From Cyclobacteriaceae bacterium YHN15 (GTDB lineage Bacteria > Bacteroidota > Bacteroidia > Cytophagales > Cyclobacteriaceae), in contig RKQB01000005.1 in assembly GCA_003797895.1 (NCBI GenBank), positions 275,221 to 339,220 on the forward strand: a DNA stretch of 64,000 nt. Reading direction: 5' to 3'. Of the stretch, positions 28,689-36,766 are shown one piece after another. A program made the translations under genes and the position numbers. Within the stretch, counting starts at the first letter, position 1. Each line of letters starts with the position of its first letter. A model generated the notes under the pieces. It saw only the letters and a list, made by a program, of their open reading frames with translations, did not search any database and was not told the origin of the DNA.

Positions 28689-28907
28689 TTACTCAAAGTG
28701 GTTTCCTGATCTTTTCTGGATCATCATGGCCCTTAAGGCAATGAATCGGGCAGTCCTATAAGTTAAGCCCTCATTTTCTGTAAGGTATTTGATGATTTTC
28801 TCCTGGTTATCTAGGTTAAGAATTTTGATCATTGAAATCCAATCATCTAGCGTTAATCCTGTATTTTTAAAAAGGATTTCCGCTATGGATGGTTCGTTTT
28901 CGTCCAT
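28689..28907 (-). CDS. Small DUF4287-like protein
   Basis: 72 residues. The pattern TGLTLDDWISMIKILNLDNQEKIIKYLTENEGLTYRTARFIAL resembles the DUF4287 helical domain (trained-helix pattern: 'TGKTPEDF...GEIVAWLK..GLGHGHANAIA'). It may be a small nucleic-acid-binding or enzyme accessory module. No signal or membrane helix. Start at 28907 chosen as the first ATG. The neighbours are unrelated. Confidence 0.5.
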   Translation of the reverse strand: MDENEPSIAEILFKNTGLTLDDWISMIKILNLDNQEKIIKYLTENEGLTYRTARFIALRAMMIQKRSGNHFE

Positions 28908-29117
28908 AGAAATAAAAGGCTAAGAAACTCTGTGGTCCAATTTGTTGATGGCCAGCAAGTTAATTAAAAAATGCATATAAATGTAGTATTCGAATAAAAA
29001 ATTGTTGTTTGAAATATTTGATTTTCCTCATTTAGGAGGTTCATTCCCAAAATGGAGTCTTTTAATTCTCCCTTGATTTGGTTCCCTGCAAAGAAGAGGA
29101 TCACCGGTATATTTAAT

Positions 29118-29732
29118 TTACCTATCCAGCATGAGGGAAAAGGCTTGGTAACCATTCATGACAATTTGCTCTGATTCATTCACCTTAAACCTATTGGTAC
29201 GTTTCCTGATTTTCAATGATACCAAACCATGTAGTGTAGCCAATATCATATAGGTCAGGGGTTCTACACTAAGCCCTCTGAAGTAGCCCTGTAACATGGC
29301 CTCCCTGACGGTCAGTTTTAGCATAGTAAAAATCGACTCACCTTCTTCCCATCCTTCGACTTCCTCACTTACCATGTGTTCAACGGGAGCCTTTAACATA
29401 AACATCAGGTCATAAATGATAGGATTCTCAATGGCAAATTGTATGTAAGATTTGCCCATCGCTTTGAGACGGCCCATGGGATCTGCAATGGATGAAACGG
29501 ATTCCATTTTTTTCTTTAAACTTTTGAATCCCTCGGTATGTAGGGTGTGAAATATCTCGTTTTTATCCTTAAAATAATGATAAATGATACCTGGACTGTA
29601 TTCAATACTTTCCGCAATATTCCGGATGGAAGTCTTTTCATAGCCCTCTTTGAAAAAAAGTTCCCTGGCAGCATTTAAGATAAGTTCCTTTAGCTGTTCC
29701 TTTTCCCTGAGTTTTCTTTCACTTATTCCCAT
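29118..29732 (-). CDS. TetR/AcrR family transcriptional regulator
   Basis: 204 residues. The N-terminal helix-turn-helix (residues 12-58) is classic: ILNAARELFFKEGYEKTSIRNIAE then SPGIIYHYFKDKNEIF. The C-terminal domain is an all-helical ligand sensor with no assigned ligand. It is divergent from the Tat-signal oxidoreductase (175-bp gap). A 15-bp palindrome 28 bp upstream of its start (29760-29774) is a candidate operator, suggesting autoregulation and perhaps control of the divergent gene. Confidence 0.9.
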   Translation of the reverse strand: MGISERKLREKEQLKELILNAARELFFKEGYEKTSIRNIAESIEYSPGIIYHYFKDKNEIFHTLHTEGFKSLKKKMESVSSIADPMGRLKAMGKSYIQFAIENPIIYDLMFMLKAPVEHMVSEEVEGWEEGESIFTMLKLTVREAMLQGYFRGLSVEPLTYMILATLHGLVSLKIRKRTNRFKVNESEQIVMNGYQAFSLMLDR

Positions 29733-29759
29733 ATTATATTTTTAAACAATCGAATATTA

Positions 29760-29774
29760 TTAAACATTGTTCAA
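29760..29774. promoter_or_regulatory. TTAAACATTGTTCAA candidate TetR operator
   Basis: A 15-bp sequence with dyad symmetry about its central base (TTrAACAnTGTTyAA), mismatched only at positions 3/13, located between the divergent TetR and Gfo/Idh genes. Size and position fit a TetR operator. Confidence 0.5.
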
Positions 29775-29906
29775 TATTGCAAGAAAAATGAAATGCTTTC
29801 TCAAAAAAAATGAAATCCGGTAAGTCACTCAAAAATAATTTTGGTTAAATTGCCTATATTGAATTTCTGGAATCTGTCCCATCACTAACTCAACATAAAA
29901 AGTCCT

Positions 29907-31034
29907 ATGAACTCAAGAAGAGATTTCCTTCAAAAAATCACAGCCACAGCCTTCACCATACCTTTGGTTTCAGGAATTGTACCCAAAACTTTTTCGAAGA
30001 CCTCCTTGCCCGAGAAAGAAAAGAATGACAAGGTACTTCGTGTGGCTATTATGGGTTTGGGAAGCTATGCCAATCGGGTCGCTGATGCCATGAAAGACTG
30101 TAAAAGGGCAAAAATCACAGGCGTCATCAGCGGTACACCTTCTAAGATCAAGGATTGGCAGGCGAGGTTTGACATACCTGATAAGAACTGCTATAATTAT
30201 GAGAATTTCGATGCCATCAAGAATAATCCCGAAATCGATGCTGTCTATATCATCACCCCCAATTCCCTGCATCATCCACAGTGTCTAAGGGTGGCTGCTG
30301 CCGGTAAACATGTGATCTGTGAAAAACCCATGGCCATTAATGCCAAGCTTGGAAGAGAAATGGTGGAAGCTTGTAAAAAAGCCGGTGTTCATTTATTAAT
30401 CGGATATCGAATGCACTTTGAAGCCAACACCAAAGAAATAGTACGTATGCGCAGGGATGGAGAATTGGGTAAAATTATGTTTTTCCAGGGTTTGAGCGGT
30501 TTCATTATCGGTGACCCCACACAATGGAGATTGAATAAGGAATTGGCCGGAGGTGGGGCCATGATGGATATAGGTATTTATTCCATCAATGGATCAAGGT
30601 ATATGATAGGAGAGGATCCTATTTGGGTGACTGCACAGGAGACCAAAACCGATCCAGTCAAGTTTAAAGAGGGTGTTGATGAAACGATACAATTCCAAAT
30701 GGGCTATCCTGGCGGAGCAGTGGCATCATGCCTTTCCACTTATAGCATGAATTACCTGGATAAGTTTTATCTCAATGGGAAAAACGGTTTTGCCGAGATG
30801 CAACCATCCACAGGATATGGTCCTATCAAAAGCTGGACAAATAAAGGTAGACTGGACCTTCCCCATGTTACCCATCAAACTACCCAAATGGATGAAATGG
30901 CAGGGATAATTCTGGACGGCAATGTTCCGATGATCCCTGTGGACGGTGAAGAAGGATGGAAGGATATGGTTATCATTGATGCCATATTTGAAGCGGTGAA
31001 AACAGGGAGGAAAGTGGAGATCAGGTATGTTTAA
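29907..31034 (+). CDS. Tat-exported Gfo/Idh/MocA oxidoreductase
   Basis: 375 residues with a twin-arginine signal (NSRRDFLQK followed by a short hydrophobic segment, residues 1-25), so it is exported folded with its cofactor. The Rossmann fold starts at LRVAIMGLGSYANRVADAM, the EKP motif is VICEKPMAIN (about 142), and the C-terminal domain has GGGAMMDIGIYSINGSRY. This is the glucose-fructose oxidoreductase-like group, in which NADP stays tightly bound. The sugar substrate is unknown. Divergent TetR regulator upstream; downstream follow repeats and no terminator that I could identify. Confidence 0.88.
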   Translation: MNSRRDFLQKITATAFTIPLVSGIVPKTFSKTSLPEKEKNDKVLRVAIMGLGSYANRVADAMKDCKRAKITGVISGTPSKIKDWQARFDIPDKNCYNYENFDAIKNNPEIDAVYIITPNSLHHPQCLRVAAAGKHVICEKPMAINAKLGREMVEACKKAGVHLLIGYRMHFEANTKEIVRMRRDGELGKIMFFQGLSGFIIGDPTQWRLNKELAGGGAMMDIGIYSINGSRYMIGEDPIWVTAQETKTDPVKFKEGVDETIQFQMGYPGGAVASCLSTYSMNYLDKFYLNGKNGFAEMQPSTGYGPIKSWTNKGRLDLPHVTHQTTQMDEMAGIILDGNVPMIPVDGEEGWKDMVIIDAIFEAVKTGRKVEIRYV

Positions 31035-31064
31035 AATCCAAAAACCAAACTCCAATATTCAAAA

Positions 31065-31085
31065 CCTGCCTGATGGTCAGGCGGG
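31065..31085. repeat. GC-rich dispersed palindrome (CCTGCC type)
   Basis: CCTGCCTGA and TCAGGCGGG pair with one mismatch around a TGG loop, 31 bp after the oxidoreductase stop. It is one of several similar GC-rich palindromes in this AT-rich window (36743, 39976, 49216), here possibly acting as a transcript end. Confidence 0.6.
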
Positions 31086-31097
31086 GTGTGAAATTAT

Positions 31098-31129
31098 CAA
31101 TAACCAAATAACCAATAACCAAATATCAA
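31098..31129. repeat. Short tandem AATAACCAAAT-type repeat
   Basis: Three to four imperfect tandem copies of AATAACCAA between the dispersed palindrome and the end of the secreted-protein gene. Low complexity, non-coding. Confidence 0.5.
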
Positions 31130-31236
31130 TTGAACTGAATGATCTGAGGTGTTCAAAAACCTCAGAGGATTTCCATTTCCTTAATGAAAACCCTTAATTC
31201 CTTAACTACTTAATTGTTCAATTCCGAAATCCGACC

Positions 31237-31842
31237 TCACTTCACCTCCAACCAATCATTATAGAATCTTGCGATTTCAGCAGGTAGCCGGAGTTCTTTG
31301 CTATGGATTTTTTCCATCAGCTCAGGGCAATCTTCAAAATACCTCTCCAGTCTTTTCTTTTTCAAACCAAAAACCCCTTGGGTAACACGCACAAAATAAT
31401 CTTCATCACTTCTTTTGAAAAGGTCTACCCATTGTAAAACAAAAGAATCATATTCCAGAAATTCCCAATGATAATAAGTCAAAAATCCCCTTTGTTTTAC
31501 TTTCAAAAAATATTTTTTACCAAGATTTTCCCGGCTTAAGTATTCAATAGTCAAAAAACTGGTACTTGTCTCAATCCAATGGCTTTCAAAAACATCCTCA
31601 CCTTTTTTATATCCCAATATCCTCTTCGGGCTGTATTTCTTTACAAAAATACCATTTCCCTTGAAACGGATTTTCTTATAGATTTTGGCAAAAGTCCCGC
31701 CTTTTCGGTCTTTGATGTGCCCGTACACGGTATCAAGGTTATGTCCTATAATATATCCTTGAAGATAATCAGTCTGGGCCATGAGTTTATTAAAACCCCA
31801 AAAAAGAAAAAGCAGAAAGAATATTGGAATAGTTTTCAGCAT
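31237..31842 (-). CDS. Exported protein of unknown function
   Basis: 201 residues with a clear signal peptide (PIFFLLFLFWGFNKLMAQ, cleaved after about 22). The mature part is rich in aromatic and basic residues (GHIKDRKGGTFAKIYKKIRFKG, FLTIEYLSRENLGKKYFLKV) and probably mostly beta strands at first, then helical. I do not recognise a named family, but lone periplasmic proteins of this shape are frequent in Bacteroidota. Isolated gene, on the opposite strand to the oxidoreductase. Confidence 0.65.
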   Translation of the reverse strand: MLKTIPIFFLLFLFWGFNKLMAQTDYLQGYIIGHNLDTVYGHIKDRKGGTFAKIYKKIRFKGNGIFVKKYSPKRILGYKKGEDVFESHWIETSTSFLTIEYLSRENLGKKYFLKVKQRGFLTYYHWEFLEYDSFVLQWVDLFKRSDEDYFVRVTQGVFGLKKKRLERYFEDCPELMEKIHSKELRLPAEIARFYNDWLEVK

Positions 31843-32048
31843 TTACTTGTATTTTATGGATAATCACATGTATTAAAATTAAGAAAAAATTCCTGTCGTC
31901 AAGCTGGATTTTAAGGTAAACTTGATTTTATATATTTCCGGAGAGCTTGTCTTTACACTCAATAAAACATCGCAAAACCTCATTCTAAAGTTAAATCCTT
32001 CAGAGGAAAGATTGCACCTAAAATGGATCCTGGATTATTCTTTAAAAT

Positions 32049-32306
32049 TTATCGAATAAATATGAGAAGGGTCAGTTGAAAAATAATAAGTCCAATCAGT
32101 GCGATTAGTGTCGATTTGATTATGCTAAACCCCTGAGCAATCCTTATCCCGATCGTAAACAAAGTCATTAGCCAGAAAAAGTAAATTGTATATAGGCTAA
32201 GCAATAGGCCCCGCCAAAAAGTGGGTACGTTCAAGAGGTGCTCATATTCGCGCATGTCAATCACACCTACTATACTTAGAAAAGCATCTGTCAAATCATT
32301 AATCAT
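32049..32306 (-). CDS. Small Yip1-like membrane protein
   Basis: 85 residues, two hydrophobic helices (LLLSLYTIYFFWLMTLFTIG and TLIALIGLIIFQLTLLIFIR). The sequence FTIGIRIAQGFSIIKSTLIALIG resembles the C-terminal end of Yip1-domain proteins, so the gene is either a short member or a truncated one (full length is about 190 residues). It follows the second ABC permease by about 11 bp and may belong to the ABC operon. Confidence 0.55.
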   Translation of the reverse strand: MINDLTDAFLSIVGVIDMREYEHLLNVPTFWRGLLLSLYTIYFFWLMTLFTIGIRIAQGFSIIKSTLIALIGLIIFQLTLLIFIR

Positions 32307-32317
32307 CGGACAAAAGA

Positions 32318-33031
32318 CTACCTGTCGAAAATTCTTTTTTTGAACTGCAAAAACAAGGCTGAAATCACAATTCCATAAATAGTCAAACCAATAATAAAAT
32401 AGAAAGCGGTGTTTCCATTGTTGATGCTGGCGTGAAAAAGCCTATAGGTCCAAAAGGCGGGTATTATTGAAAAGATGTATTTCATATTGCCCACGATAAA
32501 AAATGAAAGCATCGGTAAAAGCAATACCAAATCTACCCCTTTGAAGAAAGCCATTCCTTCCACTTTGTTTTTGGCAAAGGTGGCAATGATAAAGGTGATA
32601 AATGGGGCGGTTAAACCGTACTGAATGGATAGCAAAAATGAGTTCAGTAAACCAGGATAGGCAATGCCACCCAAATTGAGCATTAAAAAGGCTCCAAAAG
32701 CTGAAAAGGCAGTAGCAAAAATTAAGCGGTAAAGGATGAAGTAAAAAGGGGAGATGGGCAAAACCCTTATGACCTGTAAGACATTTTCATCCTTTTCTTC
32801 AAGAATGATAAAGGATATGATAAAGCCAAACATTATGGCTGTTTGAATACCTGCAAACATCAATATCATCCCATGGTGATCTCCGACTATTGGATATTGG
32901 TCTGTCATGTAAGGAACAAAAAATCTTACAAAGACAATGAGAATAACGGGGGCAAACAGAAAAACTGTCAGGGTTTTATCCCTGAATATTTGCCGTAGGT
33001 CTGTATGGATCAAGGTTACTATTTTTTTCAT
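32318..33031 (-). CDS. ABC exporter permease subunit
   Basis: 237 residues. I take the ATG at 33031 (start MKKIVTLIHTDLRQIFRDKTL), since the frame's earlier start at 33061 adds a polar tail not typical of ABC-2 permeases. Six hydrophobic segments; the N-terminus before the first helix carries a coupling amphipathic helix (TDLRQIFRDKTLTVFLFAP), as in ABC-2 type permeases. It is the second of two permeases (with 33119-33814) served by the ATPase at 33815. The substrate is unknown; such modules export drugs, lipids or peptides. Confidence 0.8.
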   Translation of the reverse strand: MKKIVTLIHTDLRQIFRDKTLTVFLFAPVILIVFVRFFVPYMTDQYPIVGDHHGMILMFAGIQTAIMFGFIISFIILEEKDENVLQVIRVLPISPFYFILYRLIFATAFSAFGAFLMLNLGGIAYPGLLNSFLLSIQYGLTAPFITFIIATFAKNKVEGMAFFKGVDLVLLLPMLSFFIVGNMKYIFSIIPAFWTYRLFHASINNGNTAFYFIIGLTIYGIVISALFLQFKKRIFDR

Positions 33032-33118
33032 GTGATTATTTTTAATTTTTAATGGCCACATGGAATCTCGCAGATTGAAAAATGAATCCGGAGATTGGTA
33101 TTTTAGATTTGCTCGATT

Positions 33119-33814
33119 TCATTTGAATACGTTTTTGGTGACGGCATATTTTGCCCAAATAAAAGTCACGATTGACCAAATGATGCAAAGCAAATAGGCA
33201 GTCAGTATTTCTGAAGTGCTCGGATTGGTAGAAAATGAAAGATCATATAAGTCTATGGCAGGCTGGGTCGGGAAAAGCACAAACCAAATTTTTGGTACCA
33301 TTTCAAAGTATCCTAAAAAAGGCAATGAAAGCAATAAAATAATGCCCAAAGCCCTAAGGATATATTTGTTGAAAGTGGATTGCCCGGCCACGGCCACAAA
33401 ACCAAGCATGGAAAAAATAAATGTGGTGAGTATAGTTCCGGTAGTAAAATGAATGAAGTTGAAATCAAGTCCGTAACCCGCAATTACCATGGCATAGCAG
33501 CAGAACAAAGAAATAATGGTAAGGGCAATTGATTTCGATAAAATGTAGTTGCTTGTTTTTATCGGAGTAACCGCCAGTACTTCCAATGTGTTTTCATTTT
33601 TTTCAAACAGAACCATTACCCCAATAAATAGAAAACCCAATAGGGCAGGGTCATTGAAAATTACCAGCACAAGAAGCTTTTCAATGTTGCCCATAGCTGC
33701 CAAGGCTTTGAATACCCCAACATAAATGGCAGTAACAATCAATGAAACGGTTATGATTTTGTTCTTATTGATCAATAAGAAGTCAAATTTTAGGAGATGT
33801 GCCAACTGCTTCAT
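33119..33814 (-). CDS. ABC exporter permease subunit (fluoroquinolone-type family)
   Basis: 231 residues with six membrane helices. It starts immediately after the ATPase stop (the two genes abut at 33814/33815), so translation is likely coupled. The amphipathic N-terminus (HLLKFDFLLINKNKIITVSL) is the coupling helix. Together with the other permease and the ATPase, it should form a heterodimeric ABC-2 exporter. I see no substrate signature. Confidence 0.8.
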   Translation of the reverse strand: MKQLAHLLKFDFLLINKNKIITVSLIVTAIYVGVFKALAAMGNIEKLLVLVIFNDPALLGFLFIGVMVLFEKNENTLEVLAVTPIKTSNYILSKSIALTIISLFCCYAMVIAGYGLDFNFIHFTTGTILTTFIFSMLGFVAVAGQSTFNKYILRALGIILLLSLPFLGYFEMVPKIWFVLFPTQPAIDLYDLSFSTNPSTSEILTAYLLCIIWSIVTFIWAKYAVTKNVFK

Positions 33815-34663
33815 TTAAACAAGGGTTTTTCCTGTTACCTGAATAAAAATATCATCCAAAGAAGCTTCTTTGGAATGAATGGTTTCAATTTCGTTGGCCT
33901 GTAATTTGTCCAGGAAAACCTTGTTCTGCCCCAAACCATCCAGTTCAAATTTTTCTTTTTCCATTGAATTCCTAAACAGCACTTCCACGCTTCTGTTGCT
34001 GTGCTGGATTTTCAGATTTTCAGGGCTGTCCATTGCCTTGATTTCTCCATCTACAATAAATGCAACCCTGTCACAAAGCTTTTCTGCATCATACATCTGA
34101 TGGGTAGTTATAAAAATAGTTTTTCCCTTCGATTTGAGGTCGAGGATGATGTCTTTCACAACTTTTGAATTTACAGGATCCAGACCAGAGGTCGGTTCAT
34201 CTAAAAAAAGAATTTCAGGGTCGTGTAAGAAGGAACGCACAAAGTTTAACCTCATCTTCATTCCTTTAGAAAAATCACCGACCTTCTTGTTGGCATCTTT
34301 TTTCAGACCTACCATATCCAATAAGTCCATTGGATCTTGTGTTTTGGCATAGAAGTTTTTAAAAAAGGCAAGATTTTCGAGGGCTGTCAGTTTTAAGTAA
34401 TGGTTGGGCAATTCAAAGCCAACACCGATTTTTTCATAAAGGTCTTTTCCCCATTCACTCACTTCTTTTCCATCAATCCGGGCAGCTCCACTGTAACCTG
34501 TCAGAAGTTTAAAAAGAATTTTTTGGGTTGTACTTTTTCCTGAACCACTTGGGCCAAGGAAACCAAATATTTCTCCTTTTTCTATCGAAAAGTCAATACC
34601 CTTTATGGCAAAATTGCTTGCGTTTGGATATTGGAAGTTGAGATCTTTTACCGTAATCATCAT
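33815..34663 (-). CDS. ABC transporter ATP-binding protein
   Basis: 282-residue ATPase. Walker A is GPSGSGKST (about residue 37-45), the signature region is DFSKGMKMRL (a variant of LSGGQ common in this exporter group), Walker B plus D-loop is ILFLDEPTSGLDP, and the switch histidine is in FITTHQ. A C-terminal extension of about 60 residues (from DSPENLK) is typical of DrrA-type exporter ATPases. It lies 2 bp after the TetR stop codon and abuts the permease gene, so the four or five genes form one operon. Confidence 0.92.
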   Translation of the reverse strand: MMITVKDLNFQYPNASNFAIKGIDFSIEKGEIFGFLGPSGSGKSTTQKILFKLLTGYSGAARIDGKEVSEWGKDLYEKIGVGFELPNHYLKLTALENLAFFKNFYAKTQDPMDLLDMVGLKKDANKKVGDFSKGMKMRLNFVRSFLHDPEILFLDEPTSGLDPVNSKVVKDIILDLKSKGKTIFITTHQMYDAEKLCDRVAFIVDGEIKAMDSPENLKIQHSNRSVEVLFRNSMEKEKFELDGLGQNKVFLDKLQANEIETIHSKEASLDDIFIQVTGKTLV

Positions 34664-34665
34664 GT

Positions 34666-35319
34666 TTATAGGAGTGCCTTTTTTAGAAGATGGATAAATT
34701 CCTTAACAGTTGCTTTGTACTCGTCAATACTCTCTGTAAACAGGGGCTTTTCTTTTTTCAGGTTATTTTCAATCATTGATGAAAATTTGTTCTGAACAAG
34801 TCCACCAATACTTGAACTCACTGATAAAATAAACTGAACAGCAGTTTCCGTTTTCACATTTTTGTTGATAGAGCCATTGATTTTTTCGTTTTCAACCCAA
34901 ACTGTAAAAATTTCCCTGGCTTTGACCTGCCAATTGTTGATGTATTCAGCTACCTCTTTGCTGGTTTCCTTGTAACCTATGCGGTACAAAAAACGGCTGC
35001 ACAAAGGCTGTTCAATGTCGAAAGTGATGCCCTTTATGAAAAGGTCTTCATAGTATGTCCAAAAGTCTGGGTACTTGTTTCTGTCCAAAGATTGAATATG
35101 TTTTAATTTTTGCTGCTCGGAATACGCTTTTAAGTAAAGCCATAAGTCAAGCTTGTCGGTGAAGTACTGGTACACACTCCCCCTGGCAATGTTCAGCTCC
35201 TTAATAATTCTGTTGATGCTTGCAGTGTCGTAGTTGTGGTCTGCAAATTCTTTTAATGCTACTTCGATGAAAGCATTTCGCTTCTCTTCTGCTAATTTTA
35301 AAAACGTTTCAGTTGGCAT
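34666..35319 (-). CDS. TetR/AcrR family regulator of the ABC exporter operon
   Basis: 217 residues. DNA-binding domain at residues 12-60: AFIEVALKEFADHNYDTASINRIIKELNIARGSVYQYF pattern, with the recognition helix SVYQYFTDK. The gene is first in the operon and the two operators just upstream match its expected auto-repression. The ligand would be the exporter substrate or a signal of it. Confidence 0.9.
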   Translation of the reverse strand: MPTETFLKLAEEKRNAFIEVALKEFADHNYDTASINRIIKELNIARGSVYQYFTDKLDLWLYLKAYSEQQKLKHIQSLDRNKYPDFWTYYEDLFIKGITFDIEQPLCSRFLYRIGYKETSKEVAEYINNWQVKAREIFTVWVENEKINGSINKNVKTETAVQFILSVSSSIGGLVQNKFSSMIENNLKKEKPLFTESIDEYKATVKEFIHLLKKALL

Positions 35320-35330
35320 ATTTCTTTTTA

Positions 35331-35346
35331 TGACAAGGCTGTCACA
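35331..35346. promoter_or_regulatory. TetR operator 1 (TGACAAGGCTGTCACA)
   Basis: TGACA and TGTCA half-sites around AGGC form the outer part of a palindrome, 12 bp upstream of the TetR start codon. Paired with the second site, centre-to-centre distance is 33 bp, about three helical turns. Confidence 0.6.
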
Positions 35347-35363
35347 AATATAGATAACAAAAA

Positions 35364-35379
35364 TGACAAGGTTGTCACA
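35364..35379. promoter_or_regulatory. TetR operator 2 (TGACAAGGTTGTCACA)
   Basis: TGACAA-GG-TTGTCA is an exact 14-bp palindrome apart from the central pair, matching operator 1 at 15 of 16 positions. A further degenerate half-site (GTTGTCA, 35411-35417) lies downstream. Confidence 0.65.
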
Positions 35380-35480
35380 ACTTTGAAAATATTTTTAAAC
35401 TTCTGATGAAGTTGTCATTGATCAGTGCTGAAAAGGAATTCGGAATTTCGGTGTTTGATGGATCCGGTTAATTTTATAAC

Positions 35481-35655
35481 TTATTTCTTTGGACCAATTT
35501 TGACAATTCCCGGAGGTTCCCATGAACCATCCAAGGCTGATGGTTCTGGACCATATACTCTTAACATCAAGTAAAAAGGTTCATCCAGTGGTGGCAACCA
35601 ATTCGATTTTTCCCGGTTTTCCAACTTCCTTGATGTGATAATATCACCAGTGATT
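35481..35655 (-). pseudogene. C-terminal remnant of a DUF1254/DUF1214 family protein
   Basis: Reading the minus strand toward the stop at 35481, the last 58 codons give EKSNWLPPLDEPFYLMLRVY then GPEPSALDGSWEPPGIVKI, the unmistakable C-terminus of DUF1214-containing proteins, which in full length have 400-500 residues. Upstream the frame continues 16 more codons (a hydrophobic IIVIFGGILAIIAVITG segment that does not belong to that family) and then meets a stop at 35695-35697 without any ATG. So it is a 3' fragment whose 5' part was lost at about 35650. The next gene upstream on that strand is VIT1. Confidence 0.7.
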
Positions 35656-35752
35656 ACTGCTATTATGGCTAAAATACCGCCAAATATTACGATAATTCAA
35701 AAAATCGTCTGAATAAGCGATAATTTAAAATATTATAGGGTGATAGGTCTCC

Positions 35753-35783
35753 TAAACAAAAAGACTCCGGACATCAGTGAGCT
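35753..35783. repeat. Left copy of a direct repeat flanking the VIT1 gene
   Basis: 31 bp sharing 25 identities with 36588-36618, starting with TAAACAAAAAGA in both. Read on the plus strand both copies encode similar peptides: LNKKTPDISELF here and INKKIPDVKELF on the right. Confidence 0.6.
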
Positions 35784-35852
35784 TTTTTATATAAGTTTCG
35801 CTTTTAGATTTATTTTGTAATCGAATTCACCCTTTTGTCTGTCTTTTTAAAA

Positions 35853-36554
35853 TTATACGTTGACGCCAAAAATATAGCCCACCAATGCGGATAATCCCAT
35901 TGCTATAGTTCCCCATATCGTAATTCGCCCAATAGCCTTTTTTATGTTTGAACCACCTGTTTTCGCAGAAGTTGCTCCTAAAATGACAAGAAAAATTAAA
36001 GTAAAACCATATAGCCAATATTCCATTCCTTTGACGGAAGCAAAAAGCACAATTAATAAGGGTAAAATACCACCAACGGTGAAGGATGCTCCAGACGCAA
36101 TAGCAGCTTGTATTGGGTTTGCCTGACTAATCTCATTCAAACCTAATTCGTCTCTCATGTGAGTTCCTAAGGCATCTTTCTCTGTCAATTCCAGGGCTAC
36201 TTGCATTGCCGTTTCTTTTTTCAGTCCCCGTTTTTCATAGATTTGAGCCAAAATATCCAGTTCTTCTTTTGGCATTTCTTTCAGTTCTTTTTTCTCCCGT
36301 TCAATGTCAGCTTTTTCTGTGTCGGTTTGTGAACTTACCGAAACATATTCGCCTGCCGCCATTGATAAAGCACCGGCAACAAGTCCTGCGACTGTTGCCA
36401 ATACAATGGGTTCTCTTGTCGAGCTTGCAGCCGCAACGCCAATTGCCAGACTGGAAATAGAAATTATTCCATCGTTGGCACCCAAAACAGCTGCTCTTAA
36501 CCAATTGCTTCGGTGTATATAGTGACTGTCTAAATAATTGTCAATTGTTACCAT
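35853..36554 (-). CDS. VIT1/CCC1 family metal transporter
   Basis: 233 residues. The family pattern is complete: HYIHRSNWLRAAVLGANDGIISIS and GVAAASS at the first helix, then LVAGALSMAAGEYVSVSSQTDTEKADIEREK with the charged cytosolic metal-binding region in the middle (residues 75-110: PKEELDILAQIYEKRGL), and three further helices. It is expected to move Fe2+ or Mn2+ out of the cytosol. The gene is flanked by a 31-bp direct repeat on each side, and its upstream DUF1214 scrap suggests that it was inserted into older DNA. Confidence 0.88.
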   Translation of the reverse strand: MVTIDNYLDSHYIHRSNWLRAAVLGANDGIISISSLAIGVAAASSTREPIVLATVAGLVAGALSMAAGEYVSVSSQTDTEKADIEREKKELKEMPKEELDILAQIYEKRGLKKETAMQVALELTEKDALGTHMRDELGLNEISQANPIQAAIASGASFTVGGILPLLIVLFASVKGMEYWLYGFTLIFLVILGATSAKTGGSNIKKAIGRITIWGTIAMGLSALVGYIFGVNV

Positions 36555-36587
36555 AAATTCTCTTTATGGTAGGTATTGTAAGTTTCA

Positions 36588-36618
36588 TAAACAAAAAGAT
36601 CCCAGACGTCAAGGAGCT
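36588..36618. repeat. Right copy of a direct repeat flanking the VIT1 gene
   Basis: 25 of 31 bases match the copy at 35753-35783. In the reading frame from an ATG at 36566 (27 codons, stop at 36647-36649) it encodes a peptide ending KKIPDVKELFNESL. It may be a target-site-like relic or two scraps of a short repeated gene. Confidence 0.6.
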
Positions 36619-36742
36619 GTTTAATGAAAGTCTAGGTTCAGTTCATTAATTTAATGATTCCGAATGAATTCCGGTAGGGTTTTTTGGGAAAGAATTAAAT
36701 AAATGGAACACAGTAACTGTCCCGATTTTCAGGATGAGTAAG

Positions 36743-36763
36743 CTTGCCTGACCGAAGGCAGGG
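36743..36763. repeat. GC-rich palindrome downstream of the CocE gene
   Basis: CTTGCCT...AGGCAGG, a 7-bp stem with one G-T wobble and a GACCGA loop, 4 bp beyond the stop of the CocE/NonD hydrolase gene. No T tract follows. Same family as 31065 and 49216. Confidence 0.6.
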
Positions 36764-36766
36764 ATT

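Noticed and set aside
28964..29155. 63-codon minus-strand frame after the TetR gene
   Set aside because: Overlaps the TetR gene 3' end in another frame and has no RBS or family signature.
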